Made by a program: the position numbers and the translations under genes | Shown: positions 35,956-44,851 of the stretch, one piece after another | Position numbering within the stretch: position 1 is the stretch's first letter | Layout: each line of letters begins with the position of its first letter | The notes under the pieces: model-generated | Told to the model about the DNA's origin: nothing | Seen by the model: only the letters and a program-made list of their open reading frames with translations | Databases searched by the model: none | Assembly: GCF_900112205.1 (NCBI RefSeq) | Contig: NZ_FOKW01000001.1 | Coordinates: 496,001 to 560,000 of the forward strand | Direction of reading: 5' to 3' | DNA length: 64,000 bases | From: Natronobacterium haloterrestre | GTDB taxonomy: Archaea > Halobacteriota > Halobacteria > Halobacteriales > Natrialbaceae

Positions 35956-36426
35956 TCACAGCGTCAGCTGCCGGAGTCGCTCGAGTCCGTCTTCGGCTTC
36001 CGCCTTCGTCGTCTCGAGCGGGTCGACGACCTCGCTAGGGAGGTCGGTTCGCTGCGCGAGTGTCAACAGCGTCTCGAGTTTGCTGATCTCGAGGCGTTCG
36101 ATCGTACGTCCCAGTTCCGCCTCGACGAGGTCGCCTAAGTTGGGGTCTTGCAGGTCGTCGACGAGGTCCTCGCGCTCGCTCCGGAGCCCATCGAGGGATG
36201 GACTTTCGACGGGGCCGGGTTCGACCTCACCCTCGATGGCGTCGAATATCGGCTCGAGCCGGCCGATCTGTTCCGTCGTCCGCTCGCCGTGAGCCATGAA
36301 GAACTCCTCCAGTTCCTCGTCGGTCGCGGCCTCCGCGAGTTCCGGCTGGAGCTCCTCGAGTTCCCGTTCCAGGTGGTACAGTTCCTCGAGCGTCCGTACG
36401 AAGAGGTCGCGTTCGTTGTCGATCAT
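35956..36426 (-). CDS. YciF/DUF892-like four-helix protein
   Basis: 156 residues, almost entirely helical. MIDNERDLFVRTLEELYHLERELEELQPELAEAATDEELEEFFMAHGERTTEQIGRLEPIF is the DUF892 (YciE/YciF) pattern, a ferritin-like bundle in which some members bind a di-metal centre. Candidate ligands are Glu and His residues on these helices. Role unknown; stress links are reported for bacterial relatives. The ATG at 36426 begins the first helix. It lies 80 bases downstream of dph6 on the same strand. Confidence 0.85.
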   Translation of the reverse strand: MIDNERDLFVRTLEELYHLERELEELQPELAEAATDEELEEFFMAHGERTTEQIGRLEPIFDAIEGEVEPGPVESPSLDGLRSEREDLVDDLQDPNLGDLVEAELGRTIERLEISKLETLLTLAQRTDLPSEVVDPLETTKAEAEDGLERLRQLTL

Positions 36427-36506
36427 CCGGTGGACGTCTCCACTCGGAAACGCAAAGAGGTTGGCCCGTCGCCTGAAACGCCTCGGGTTCCGCGCGTGGC
36501 TGCCGG

Positions 36507-37235
36507 TCAGCCGTCCTCGAGTCGTGCGTCCGTAATCCGCAGTCGGCCTCGGGTCCCCTCCCACTCCGTTTCGTACTCGAGGTCGATCCGCCGATCCATG
36601 TGCGGGGCGTCCACGACCAGCGTCTCGAACTCGCCGCCTTCCCCCAGCACGTGGACGCCGTACTCCTCGTTGAGGCGCTCGAGATCCGCAAGCGCCGCCC
36701 GATCGAGGGTGCGGCCGAGCCAGGACTCGTCCAGGCCGTGGGCCGCGACCTGGATGATCTCGATCTCGAAACCGGCGTCCAGCATCGCGTCGGCCAACTC
36801 GCGGGGGTCTTCCTGCCACAGCGGAGCGAACAGCTCACAGTCCAGCCGGTCGCACATTCCCTCGATTCGGCTCGTCTGGTACTCGCTCTCGACCGCGCCC
36901 GCCGTGACGCCGGCGATGCCCCCCTCGAGTTCGTCGTCGAGGGTCCGAAGCGCCGCCTCGAGTGGTTCGAGTTCGTCGTCGCCCTGCACGCTCGAGTCGG
37001 TCGCCGCGTCGGCCTCGAAGTCGTCGGGCTCGACCTCGAGGAGTTCGATGCCGACGCTCTCGGCCGCCAGGGTGGCAAGATCAGTCGCCGGGACGTGGTA
37101 CATGTAGGAGTCGCCTTCGGGGTGGACGGTGACGAGCCGTCGCACGTCGAGTCCCTCCTCCAGCGCCCGGTACAGCGCCCACGAGGAGTCCTTGCCGCCC
37201 GAGAAGAGGCTCACCCACGCGCCGTTGTCGCTCAT
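36507..37235 (-). CDS. dph6: Diphthine-ammonia ligase (Dph6)
   Basis: 242 residues. PP-loop ATPase with SGGKDSSWALYRA (P-loop from Ser12) and the family markers AGVTAGAVESEYQTSRIEGMCDRLDCELFAPLWQ and VAAHGLDESWLGR, ending GEFETLVVDAP. It amidates diphthine to diphthamide on the conserved His of elongation factor 2, using ATP and ammonium. No other diphthamide genes are adjacent. It is 45 bases downstream of the DUF373 gene, so the two may share a transcript. Confidence 0.93.
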   Translation of the reverse strand: MSDNGAWVSLFSGGKDSSWALYRALEEGLDVRRLVTVHPEGDSYMYHVPATDLATLAAESVGIELLEVEPDDFEADAATDSSVQGDDELEPLEAALRTLDDELEGGIAGVTAGAVESEYQTSRIEGMCDRLDCELFAPLWQEDPRELADAMLDAGFEIEIIQVAAHGLDESWLGRTLDRAALADLERLNEEYGVHVLGEGGEFETLVVDAPHMDRRIDLEYETEWEGTRGRLRITDARLEDG

Positions 37236-37280
37236 GCTCGAGGGTTGGGGGCCGAGGGTAAAGGGGTGACGAGTCGTCGA

Positions 37281-38741
37281 TTATCGGGAATCGTCCCCTT
37301 CGCTTTCCCTCTCGCCCTCCGGATCGGTCTCGTCGCCCTGCGCGCTCGAGTCAGGTTCGGCGTCGGCGTTGGAGTCGGACCTCGACGGCTCCGTCTCGGT
37401 TTCTGTTTCCGGACGGGGGTCGGGGCGTCCGTCGGCTTCCGGCTCAGTCTCGGTGTCGGCACCGGCACCGGAACCGGCACCGGCACCAGAACTGCCTCCA
37501 CGAACCGTCTCGACCCCTCCGTCGGCGTTCGGACCCGCCGGCTCCGGCCCACCGTCCGTCAGCCCCGACTCCACATCGGCCTCCGCTTCCGCGTTCGACC
37601 CGCTCTCCTCGCTCAACTCGAGGTCGTCCGTGCCGCTCAGCGACGAGGCGACTCGGGCCCCGACGAGGCTCACCGCGATCGCAGTCGCGACGTACAGCAC
37701 CAGCCGTTCCTCCACTGCCAGCGCAAACCCTTCGATGGCCAGCGGGCCGTAGGCGGCCGACGGCACCTCGAGCGATCCGATCACCGCCTGTTGCTCGAGG
37801 AAGTACGCCGAGAACCCGCGAAGCACCAGCGCGACCGCAAGCAGGATAAACGGGAGGTTGAGGTAGGACCGCCGGACCGGTTCCTCGCTGATCACCTCGT
37901 CCAGCAGGCGGCCGGCGCTGGCCGTGATCCCGGCCATCGCGAGCCACGGCACGCTGTCGAAGAGGAACTGCATCGTCGGGACGAGCACGCTCTGTGGGTC
38001 CTCGAGGCTCGAGACCCCGAGCGCGCCGGCGAACAGCCCGACCAGCGTCAGCCCGGCGGCGACGACGTAGGTGACGACCGACACCTGGCCGGAGTACAGC
38101 GCCTCCCGGGCCTGGTGGGCGACGCCGGTCACGATCTCGTCGACGTTGAACCCCTTGTACAGCAGGAAAAGGCCGATGACGGTCGTAATCGCGGCCGCGC
38201 CCTCGGCCGGACCGACGACGGTCGCGAGCATCGGGAACACGAGCAGGGTCAGCCCGAGCGGGACGAGGATCGTCTGACGTAGCTCCTCGTCGGCGAGAAA
38301 CTGCTTCAGCAGATAGTAGGTAGACTCGATGTCCCGGGCCTGGCGAACGACGACCCGATCGACGGAGTCGACCTGAACCCGGCTCTCGACGATCGGGACC
38401 AGCCGTTCGTCTTCCGCACTGTCGATGACGACCACCGCCGAGTCGGGATCGTGCTCGGCGATGAGTTCGTCGAGTTGGCGAGCGACCGCCCTGTCGGCCG
38501 ACACCATCGACTCCCGATCCCCCGAGACGACCGCGACGACGGTGTCCTCGTTCTCGTCGCGCAGGTCCTGGGCGACCCGCAGCGTCTCGAGCAGGGAGTT
38601 GACTCCCGAATCCTCCGGATCCGCGAGCCCGATATCCGTCACGAGCGCGCGAACTGCCTCCCAGCCGACGATAGGGGACCGGAGCCCGGTCTTGCGGCCC
38701 ACGTCGTCGGTCCGGTCGAGACAGACGACCAGCGTTGTCAC
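37281..38741 (-). CDS. DUF373-family membrane protein
   Basis: 486 residues from GTG 38741 (TTLVVCLDRTDDVGRKTG). The N-terminal soluble domain (1-165) is Rossmann-like (VVAVVSGD, SAVVVIDSAEDE), followed by about eight to nine membrane helices (170-390) and an acidic Gly/Ala/Asp-rich tail of about 95 residues. DUF373 proteins are archaea-specific with unknown function; the soluble part may bind a nucleotide-like ligand. A GTG 36 bases upstream is less likely. A hexamer repeat encodes part of the tail. It heads the DUF373-dph6 pair. Confidence 0.88.
   Translation of the reverse strand: MTTLVVCLDRTDDVGRKTGLRSPIVGWEAVRALVTDIGLADPEDSGVNSLLETLRVAQDLRDENEDTVVAVVSGDRESMVSADRAVARQLDELIAEHDPDSAVVVIDSAEDERLVPIVESRVQVDSVDRVVVRQARDIESTYYLLKQFLADEELRQTILVPLGLTLLVFPMLATVVGPAEGAAAITTVIGLFLLYKGFNVDEIVTGVAHQAREALYSGQVSVVTYVVAAGLTLVGLFAGALGVSSLEDPQSVLVPTMQFLFDSVPWLAMAGITASAGRLLDEVISEEPVRRSYLNLPFILLAVALVLRGFSAYFLEQQAVIGSLEVPSAAYGPLAIEGFALAVEERLVLYVATAIAVSLVGARVASSLSGTDDLELSEESGSNAEAEADVESGLTDGGPEPAGPNADGGVETVRGGSSGAGAGSGAGADTETEPEADGRPDPRPETETETEPSRSDSNADAEPDSSAQGDETDPEGERESEGDDSR
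37457..37490 (-). repeat. Hexanucleotide repeat in the DUF373 tail
   Basis: GGCACC/GGAACC units on the plus strand encode the GAGAGSGAGAD stretch of the protein tail; another in-frame, length-variable repeat. Confidence 0.7.
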
Positions 38742-38968
38742 GGTAGTCGTTCCTTGCTGTGTGACGATAAAACCCACTTACTCGTTCGACCCCAGCGCCG
38801 TGCGGGACCGAGGCCTGAACCGGGTTCGACCCCCTCGAGACGCCAGAGAAGAAACGGGTACCAGCGGTTCGGCGAACCTCCGTACGTCTCGCAGTCGATG
38901 GGATGGGGACGTCCCGAAAACGATGCGATCGGGCCGCCCGCGTCACCGTGGGTTCGGTGACGACCCGG

Positions 38969-39973
38969 TCACGTTCGCAGTCTGAACTCCCGCTCCGCCG
39001 CGATTCCCGCGAGACCGGCACCGAACGCGTAAGCGACCGTCCGGGCACCCGCACCGACGCGTGCCATCAGCGGCCGCTCGGGTTCGAACTCCTCGATCGC
39101 CACCTCGTCGGTCTCGAGGCGGTCCGCCAGTTCCTCCTCGATCTCGCGGCGCGTTCCCAGTTCGTCGACCAGACCCAGTTCGTGGGCGGACTCGCCGAGG
39201 TAGATCCGCGCTTCCGTGTCCCGGACGAACTCCGCGTCCATGTCCCGGCCCTCGCTGACGCGTTCGACGAACGTGTCGTAGTAGTCGTCGATGAGTCCCT
39301 GGAGGTACTCGCGTTCGTCATCCTCGAGGTCCTTCAGCGGCGTGCCGGCGTCTTTGTACTCGCCGGCGGCGAACCGTTCGTAGGAGAGGCCGACCTTGTC
39401 GGCGAGTTCGCTCGCGTTCACTCTCGAGCCGATGACGCCGATCGAGCCGACGATCGACCCGTCGCGGGCCCACAGTTCGTCACAGCCGCTTGCGATCCAG
39501 TAGCCGCCGCTCGCACAGACGTCGGTCGCGTAGGCGATCGTCGGCCCGTCGAACCGCTCGGCCGCGAGCCGGATGTCGTCGCTGGGGACGACCTCGCCGC
39601 CCGGTGTATTCAGTTTCAACAGCAGTGCGTCCACGGCCCCGTCGTCGTCAGCCCGGTCGATCTGTTCGACGATGTCGTCGGCCGGCGTTCCCCGCGGATT
39701 CTGCGGGAGCGGACCGCCTCCCCCGTCGCGGGTGATCGGCCCCTCGACGGCTACCTCGGCCACGTCGTAGTCGGGAAACAGCGACGCGGCGACGTTGCCC
39801 GCGATCCGGAGCCCGACGAGGGCGACGACGATCGCGAACGCGATCCCGAACAGATCCGACAGCGTCTCGGGGTAGACGACGAACAGGCCGACGCCGGCGG
39901 CGGCGAACAGCACCGCCCCCAGCGTGACGACGGCAAGCCGTCCGACGTCTGCCGTACTAACCACGGTAGTCAC
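38969..39973 (-). CDS. sppA: Signal peptide peptidase SppA-like serine protease (S49)
   Basis: 334 residues. Two N-terminal membrane helices (about 10-33 and 43-60) anchor an S49 domain. The nucleophile is Ser155 in CASGGYWIAS and the general base Lys207 in AAGEYKDAGTP; LLLKLNTPGGEVVPSDDI and GSIVGSIGVIG are the oxyanion and strand motifs. It should cleave residual signal peptides or membrane fragments. A short hydrophobic C-terminus (AYAFGAGLAGIA) may also touch the membrane. The start is GTG 39973, with GTTAAC about 35 bases upstream. Confidence 0.93.
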   Translation of the reverse strand: MTTVVSTADVGRLAVVTLGAVLFAAAGVGLFVVYPETLSDLFGIAFAIVVALVGLRIAGNVAASLFPDYDVAEVAVEGPITRDGGGGPLPQNPRGTPADDIVEQIDRADDDGAVDALLLKLNTPGGEVVPSDDIRLAAERFDGPTIAYATDVCASGGYWIASGCDELWARDGSIVGSIGVIGSRVNASELADKVGLSYERFAAGEYKDAGTPLKDLEDDEREYLQGLIDDYYDTFVERVSEGRDMDAEFVRDTEARIYLGESAHELGLVDELGTRREIEEELADRLETDEVAIEEFEPERPLMARVGAGARTVAYAFGAGLAGIAAEREFRLRT

Positions 39974-40353
39974 CTCTGCTCATAGCGTCAGGTCCGTGTG
40001 CTGACCTGTTAACCGTTGTCGTCGCGGCTCGTCGTCTCACGAGCATCGGCCGCGTCGCTATCGGACTCTCGGCTCACGTTCTCACGTTCCCCGTCCCCCA
40101 AAACGACGGAAATCACGGCCACGAACGGACCCGGGCCACGATCCCCCGCACTCGGGACGGAACGCAGGCTCCAGCGTACGCTGTTGGTCGTCCTGGGTCG
40201 GCCGAAAATCGCGCGACCTCTCTCACTATCACTATCACTATCACTACCACTACGACTACGACCGTGGCCGCGACCGCGAACACAAACCCAAATCAGATGC
40301 GAACGCCGGACCCGCGATCCGAACGCGGGGACGAATCGAACCTGGGGACGACC
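39974..40353. other. Intergenic region with sppA promoter elements and microsatellite
   Basis: 380 bases without a credible gene. It holds the inverted repeat CAGGTC-N8-GACCTG (39989-40008) and GTTAAC (40008-40013), both close to the sppA start, and a hexanucleotide microsatellite at 40223-40258. A plus-strand frame through the repeat (LSLSLSLPLRLRP) is an artefact of the repeat. Confidence 0.55.
40223..40258 (+). repeat. Hexanucleotide microsatellite (TCACTA)n
   Basis: Four perfect TCACTA units, then CCACTA and CGACTA, in noncoding DNA about 95 bases downstream of the coiled-coil gene stop. Confidence 0.9.
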
Positions 40354-41235
40354 TTAGAGCAGCCCCGTCTTCTGGAGCTTCATCAGGTCCTCGGTGTCGA
40401 GGGTTTCGCCTTCTTTGAACTTCTGATAGATCTCTTCGGCCTCTTCCTTGGCCTCCTCTTTCTTCTTGTCGCGCTCGGACTTGCGCTCCTCTTCTTCCTG
40501 CTTGTCCAGTTCGCGGAGGCGCTTCTGGACGCGGACGAAGTCCTCGTGGTGACGGTCGGCCGCCTCCTGGGCCTCGACGAACTTCTCGTGCATCTCGTCG
40601 GCCTCGTCACGGATGTCGTCGGCCTCCCGGTAGGCCTCGATCATCTGGTTGTGATGTTCCTGGGCCTTGTCCGCAAGCTCCGTGACCTTTTGGTGGTGCT
40701 GGGAGGCTTCCGATCGGACCTCTTCAGCTTTCTCGACGAGTTCCTCTAAGTCCTCGTTTTGCTCTAGCTTTTCCTTGCGCTCCTCGTACTCCTCGCGCTT
40801 GGACTCGATTTTCTCGATGAGTTCCTGCTCTTCCTCGCTGGAGAGGACCTCGGTCTGCTGTTTGAACTCGAGTTCTTCGATCTCTTCCTCGAGTTCCTCG
40901 AGGTCTTTCCCCTCGTCGAGTTCCATGTCCGACTTGAGCTCCTCGACCTTGTCGAAGAGTTCGTTGGCCTCCGCGTTGAGCTCGTTGCGCTTTTCCTTGT
41001 GCTCTTGGACCTGCTCGTTGAGCTCGTCGCGCTTCTCGCGGTGCTCCTGGGCCTCGTCGACCTTCTCGCGAGTCTTCGCGTTCAGGTCGTCGCGTTTGGA
41101 GGCCCGTTCGGAGGCCATCTGGTTGAGCTCGTTTCGCCGGTCTCGGAGCTGTCCGGCCTTCTTGATAAGCTCGCCTTTCGATTTGTTTTCTAGGTCGTCC
41201 TCTGTCAGTTCGATGTTTTTCGATTCGTCTACCAT
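40354..41235 (-). CDS. Archaeal long coiled-coil protein
   Basis: 293 residues, nearly all Glu, Lys, Arg, Gln and Leu with continuous heptads from about 20 to 280 (for example KREEYEERKEKLEQNEDLEELVEKAEEV). No enzyme motif is present; such proteins are sometimes mislabelled phosphoserine phosphatase because of gene neighbourhood. Unlike its neighbours it is rich in Lys and Glu codons with lower third-position GC, which follows from the amino acids used. It is widely conserved in archaea; a structural role is likely (inference). The start is ATG 41235. Confidence 0.85.
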   Translation of the reverse strand: MVDESKNIELTEDDLENKSKGELIKKAGQLRDRRNELNQMASERASKRDDLNAKTREKVDEAQEHREKRDELNEQVQEHKEKRNELNAEANELFDKVEELKSDMELDEGKDLEELEEEIEELEFKQQTEVLSSEEEQELIEKIESKREEYEERKEKLEQNEDLEELVEKAEEVRSEASQHHQKVTELADKAQEHHNQMIEAYREADDIRDEADEMHEKFVEAQEAADRHHEDFVRVQKRLRELDKQEEEERKSERDKKKEEAKEEAEEIYQKFKEGETLDTEDLMKLQKTGLL

Positions 41236-41580
41236 AATTATTCAAGCCTCTGTGCCATACCCGCGCCGGGAACGCGGCCGGACGGGAGCGGAGGTCGGCA
41301 ACCCCGGCGACCGTCGTTCGCCGGAAACCGGCGAGTCGGCGGTGCCGCGATCGCGTTTCTCGTCCCGTTCGGCCGCACGGAGCGTACGCTGACGATCTGC
41401 GAAACCTCGGTGAATAAGATTCCCTGTCATCGATCGTCGAGCTATACGCGCCCCGGCGGCGTTCTGGTACCGATAGCTACTGTCGCCTCCAATTTAAAGG
41501 TACCGGTCACGAAAGGTGCGAAAACCGTTAGCAGGGGCCGCATAACGCCGGGTCACACCTTGGCACGGAATGCCATGAAC
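41236..41580. other. Intergenic region between GH2-like and coiled-coil genes
   Basis: 345 bases. AATTTAAA at 41491-41498 is the strongest TATA-like string; it is flanked by GGTACCGA (41466) and GGTACCGG (41499). Transcription toward the coiled-coil gene from here would have a leader of more than 200 bases. A 62-codon Arg-rich minus-strand frame (41242-41430) has no family features and is not called. Confidence 0.45.
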
Positions 41581-43542
41581 CTATAAACTGTAGCGGTTCG
41601 TCGCCGATCGACTGCCGGCCTCGACGGCAAGTTCGACTGCGCTGGCGTCGGTCGGAACGGTCAGCGATCCCACGGGGGTCGTCTCGAGCGCGCCGACCGG
41701 GACCGTCGTCTCGCCCGTTTCGTCGCCGGCCCGCCAGCCGACCGCCGCCTCGAGCGATCGGTCGGTGTCGTTACAGAGGGTGATGCCGACCGAGTCGCCG
41801 GGCGTCGGCGGGTCGTCCAGTACCGCCTGAACGGGCTCGAGGGAGTCCGAAACGGCCTCGTAGGCGGGCTTCGGCTCACCCTCGGCAGTCGTCACACCCA
41901 TGCCGCCGCCCGCCGCGGCGTCGCGGATCGGCGGCCCGGCGAAGATTCCACACTCCCGGCGGCGAAGCGTCTCGACGAGCGTCTTCAGCGTTCGGGTCTG
42001 ATACTCCCGGGAAGCCGCCGGTTCCCCGGCCCGGCGGGCATAGGCGTCCGCGTCGAGCCCGGGCACCGACGCCGGATCGACCTCGTCCGCGAGCGTGCCC
42101 GCACCGAACCCGCCGACGACCTCGCCGAGCGAGGGATAGGTCTCGAGCAGCCACGACAGATCCGTCGCCTCGAGGTACTGCCATCCCGGAAAGAGGTGGG
42201 CCGCGTCGGGGTCGGTGCCGGGCTGGCCGGCGACCGGCAGGACGGGGACGTCCCCGGGGAAGGCCTCGGCGATCGCCTCGGCGGGAGCACGGTCGATCGC
42301 GGTCCGCCACGCGCGGTATCGGACCGCGAGTTTCCCGGTGAACCCGCTCCCGACGGGGTCGTCGAAAGGGGTCGCCGGCTCGTCCTGGACTCCGTAGCAG
42401 GCGATGGAGGGGTGGTGGCCGTACTCGTCGGCGAGGACGGTCGCCAGGCGACGGCCGCGTTCGATTACGTCGTCGCCCTCGTCGGCGTCCGAAAGCCGCG
42501 CGGCGAACTCTGGACCGCTGGCGGGGAGATCCTGCCAGACCAGCAATCCGGCCTCGTCACACGCCTCGTGCAGTGCCTGGGATGGAACGTGTCCACGCGC
42601 GCGTACGAGCGTCGCGTTCGCCTCGAGCGCCCGCCGAACGTCGGCCTCGGGGTCGCCGCCCGGCAGCCTGGTGAACCCCCGCGCCCGGACCCGCGTTCCG
42701 TTGACGAGAAAGCCGTCGGCGTCGCGTTCGACTCGCCGGAAGCCGACGGTCCGCTCGGCGGCGTCGGCCCCGAGTTTTGCCCGGACGGCGTACCGGTGTT
42801 GCGGGCCGTACCCACGGGGCCACCACAGCGAGGGGTCTCGAACCTCGACCGTCCGCGAGACGGTCGTCCGCTCGCCCGCCTCGGCGGTCACCGGAATCCG
42901 TTCCATGGTCGCCCCGCCGCCGCGTTCCTCGGGCCGCACGGAGAGGGTAATCGCGTCGTCCACCGCGGTTCCCGCGTCGATTTCGATCTCGACGTCGATC
43001 TCCCCCCGCGGGTCGTCGGTTCCCTCGCCGCGCTCGCCGCGCTCGAGGCGCGGGTGGGCTTTCACTCGCCGCAGGAACGTCGCGGGACGGGGCTCGAGGT
43101 CGACGTTCCATCGGACGCCGGGCGTCGCGAACGAGGCCGGCACCTCGTCCGTCGCGCGGATACCGGCGAACGCGTCCGGCCGCTCGCAGGCGACGACCAG
43201 GTCGTTCGTCGGCTCCGGGTCGACGGTGTATCGTGCGGGAACGAAGTGTGGGTCCGACTCGCCCAGTTTCGTCCCGTTGAACCAGACCGCCATCCGGCCG
43301 TAGCCGCCACGGATCTCGAGCAGCGCCCGTTCGTCGGCGCGGTCGCTCGAGCGCGGGTCCGCCAGGGTGGTCCGGTACGCGACGGCCTCGAGGTCGGGTC
43401 CCGGCTCCTCGTCCCCATCGCGGCCGAACTCCGGTCGCTGAGCCGGGACCGCGACCGGCCGCCACTCCGCGACGGTCGGCGGCCCCTCGGTGTCTGCCTC
43501 CCCCCAGTCGACGATGCGCCCGCCGGTCCACTCGTCGGTCAT
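41581..43542 (-). CDS. Glycoside hydrolase family 2-like protein, probably lacking the catalytic nucleophile
   Basis: 653 residues with GH2 domain order: sugar-binding jelly roll (about 1-150; GYGRMAVWFNGTKLGESDPHFVP), Ig-like domain (about 165-270; PSLWWPRGYGPQHRY), and TIM barrel (about 275-550; DGFLVNGTRVRARGFTRLPG), then a beta domain. The acid/base position is kept as Glu388 (HPSIACYGVQDEP, normally NHPSI..W.GNNE). Where the nucleophile block SEFG is expected, the sequence reads VVGGFGAGTL, without Glu. Either the active site is rearranged or the protein only binds glycans. There is no signal peptide. It lies 86 bases downstream of cetZ but has its own TATA and a palindrome. ATG 43542 is preferred to GTG 43554. 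Confidence 0.8.
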   Translation of the reverse strand: MTDEWTGGRIVDWGEADTEGPPTVAEWRPVAVPAQRPEFGRDGDEEPGPDLEAVAYRTTLADPRSSDRADERALLEIRGGYGRMAVWFNGTKLGESDPHFVPARYTVDPEPTNDLVVACERPDAFAGIRATDEVPASFATPGVRWNVDLEPRPATFLRRVKAHPRLERGERGEGTDDPRGEIDVEIEIDAGTAVDDAITLSVRPEERGGGATMERIPVTAEAGERTTVSRTVEVRDPSLWWPRGYGPQHRYAVRAKLGADAAERTVGFRRVERDADGFLVNGTRVRARGFTRLPGGDPEADVRRALEANATLVRARGHVPSQALHEACDEAGLLVWQDLPASGPEFAARLSDADEGDDVIERGRRLATVLADEYGHHPSIACYGVQDEPATPFDDPVGSGFTGKLAVRYRAWRTAIDRAPAEAIAEAFPGDVPVLPVAGQPGTDPDAAHLFPGWQYLEATDLSWLLETYPSLGEVVGGFGAGTLADEVDPASVPGLDADAYARRAGEPAASREYQTRTLKTLVETLRRRECGIFAGPPIRDAAAGGGMGVTTAEGEPKPAYEAVSDSLEPVQAVLDDPPTPGDSVGITLCNDTDRSLEAAVGWRAGDETGETTVPVGALETTPVGSLTVPTDASAVELAVEAGSRSATNRYSL

Positions 43543-43546
43543 TACC

Positions 43547-43562
43547 CTGGCCACGTGGCCAG
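43547..43562. promoter_or_regulatory. 16-bp perfect palindrome at the GH2-like gene start
   Basis: CTGGCCAC/GTGGCCAG lies between the start codon (43542) and ATTAAAA (43565-43571), the TATA candidate read on the minus strand. A protein bound there would block initiation. Confidence 0.65.
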
Positions 43563-43628
43563 AAATTAAAAGTAGTTCCGACGGTTCACGACCGTTGGCC
43601 CGATCGGAGAAACGGTTGAGTCAACGAC

Positions 43629-44711
43629 TCAAAAGAGGTTCTCGAGCCGGTCGTCGGTGAGTTCTTCGGCGGGATCGGTTCGCTCGCCCTCCGCGGCCCG
43701 TTTGGCCTCCCGGGCGCGTTCCATGAACTCCTCGATGCGGCTGGATCGCTCCGCGCCGCCCAGCAGGACCAGCGCACCGAGGCGGTCGCTGTCCAGCGGG
43801 AAGTCGCCGCCCCGGACCTGCATGCTCTCGGTCTCGTCCTCGAGCCAGCGACGGGCCTTCTCGACGCCCTTTCGCGGGATGGTGTCGGGTTCCCCGGCGA
43901 TCACGAGCAAGGCGGAGTCGGCCGTCGTCGCGTCCGGGAGGCTCGTCCCGGTCAGCAGGGCCTGCCTGGCGACGGTCATCACGGTGCGGACGTTCTGGGC
44001 GCTGTCGTCGCTTGCCACCTCGCTTGCGTACCCCAGCGTAGCGATGCCGCCCGACCGGAGCGTGTTGATGACCTCGCTCGAGTCGACGACGCTCTCGCCG
44101 ACGCCCTCGACGGCCTCGCCGGACGCGAACAGCAGGCCGACCCGCTGGGCGATCTTGCCGTTGATCGTCTCGAAGGCACCCTCGACGCTCTCGCCCTGTT
44201 CGTGCCAGGCGTCGTTGTCGATCAGCAGGGTCGCGTCGGCCTCGCGGGCGAGCGTCTTCAGCGAGCGGCCGGCGTTGGCCTGGTAGAGCGCGCCCTCGTT
44301 GCGCCCGGGGAGGACGCCGAGCGCGTAGACGGGGACGTCGTAGACTCGCTGGAGTTCGTGGACGAGCACCGGCGCGCCGCCGCTGCCGGTCCCGCCGCCG
44401 AGGCCGGCGACGACGAAGATCGCCTCGGACTTCGAGGTGATTCGCCCGTCGAGGCCGCTCAGGACCTGCTGGGCGTCGGACTGCATGATCTCGGCACCGA
44501 GTTCGTTGTCGCCGCCGACGCCGTGGCCGTTGACGCGGTCGGCACCGATCAACTGGGTGTCGACGAACTCGAGGGACTGGAGGTCGGGTTCTGCGGAGTT
44601 GACGGCCAGGGCACCTTGAACGGCGTCGAAGCCCATGTCCGCGTCGAACCGGGCGAGCCGTTCGGTTACCTTCCCACCGGCCTGACCGACTCCGATCAGG
44701 GCAACTTTCAT
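43629..44711 (-). CDS. cetZ: CetZ tubulin/FtsZ-family protein
   Basis: 360 residues. MKVALIGVGQAGGKVTERL starts the GTPase domain; the tubulin signature GGGTGSGGAP is at 105-114, DNDAW at the T7-loop side, and the C-terminal domain (about 230-320) ends in a disordered acidic tail with DDRLENLF. CetZ proteins are the archaeal group that controls cell shape rather than septation; which of the CetZ subgroups this is cannot be said. ATG 44711 matches the universal start. Polymerisation with GTP is expected from the intact motifs. Confidence 0.95.
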   Translation of the reverse strand: MKVALIGVGQAGGKVTERLARFDADMGFDAVQGALAVNSAEPDLQSLEFVDTQLIGADRVNGHGVGGDNELGAEIMQSDAQQVLSGLDGRITSKSEAIFVVAGLGGGTGSGGAPVLVHELQRVYDVPVYALGVLPGRNEGALYQANAGRSLKTLAREADATLLIDNDAWHEQGESVEGAFETINGKIAQRVGLLFASGEAVEGVGESVVDSSEVINTLRSGGIATLGYASEVASDDSAQNVRTVMTVARQALLTGTSLPDATTADSALLVIAGEPDTIPRKGVEKARRWLEDETESMQVRGGDFPLDSDRLGALVLLGGAERSSRIEEFMERAREAKRAAEGERTDPAEELTDDRLENLF

Positions 44712-44735
44712 GCGGCTATCATATGAGGGTAACTT

Positions 44736-44742
44736 GTTTAAC
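44736..44742 (-). promoter_or_regulatory. TATA element of cetZ
   Basis: GTTAAAC on the minus strand, about 25-31 bases ahead of the cetZ ATG, predicts a leaderless mRNA. Confidence 0.55.
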
Positions 44743-44851
44743 GTTCCGATGAATTTCCCGGTCGGAGTACGCGTATTTTCGACCGTCCGGCGTCGACGGG
44801 ACGACTCCGGCGATAGCAACGCACTTGAGGCAGTCCGCTGTGGATTCCCGT

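Noticed and set aside
40016-40357. Plus-strand frame with LSLSLSLPLRLRP
   Set aside because: It is created by the (TCACTA)n microsatellite; no start context, domain or continuity with known families.
40354-41235. Phosphoserine phosphatase
   Set aside because: The protein is a continuous coiled coil without a HAD DxDxT motif.
41242-41430. 62-codon Arg-rich minus-strand frame before the coiled-coil gene
   Set aside because: Basic composition is unlike haloarchaeal proteins and no family feature is present.
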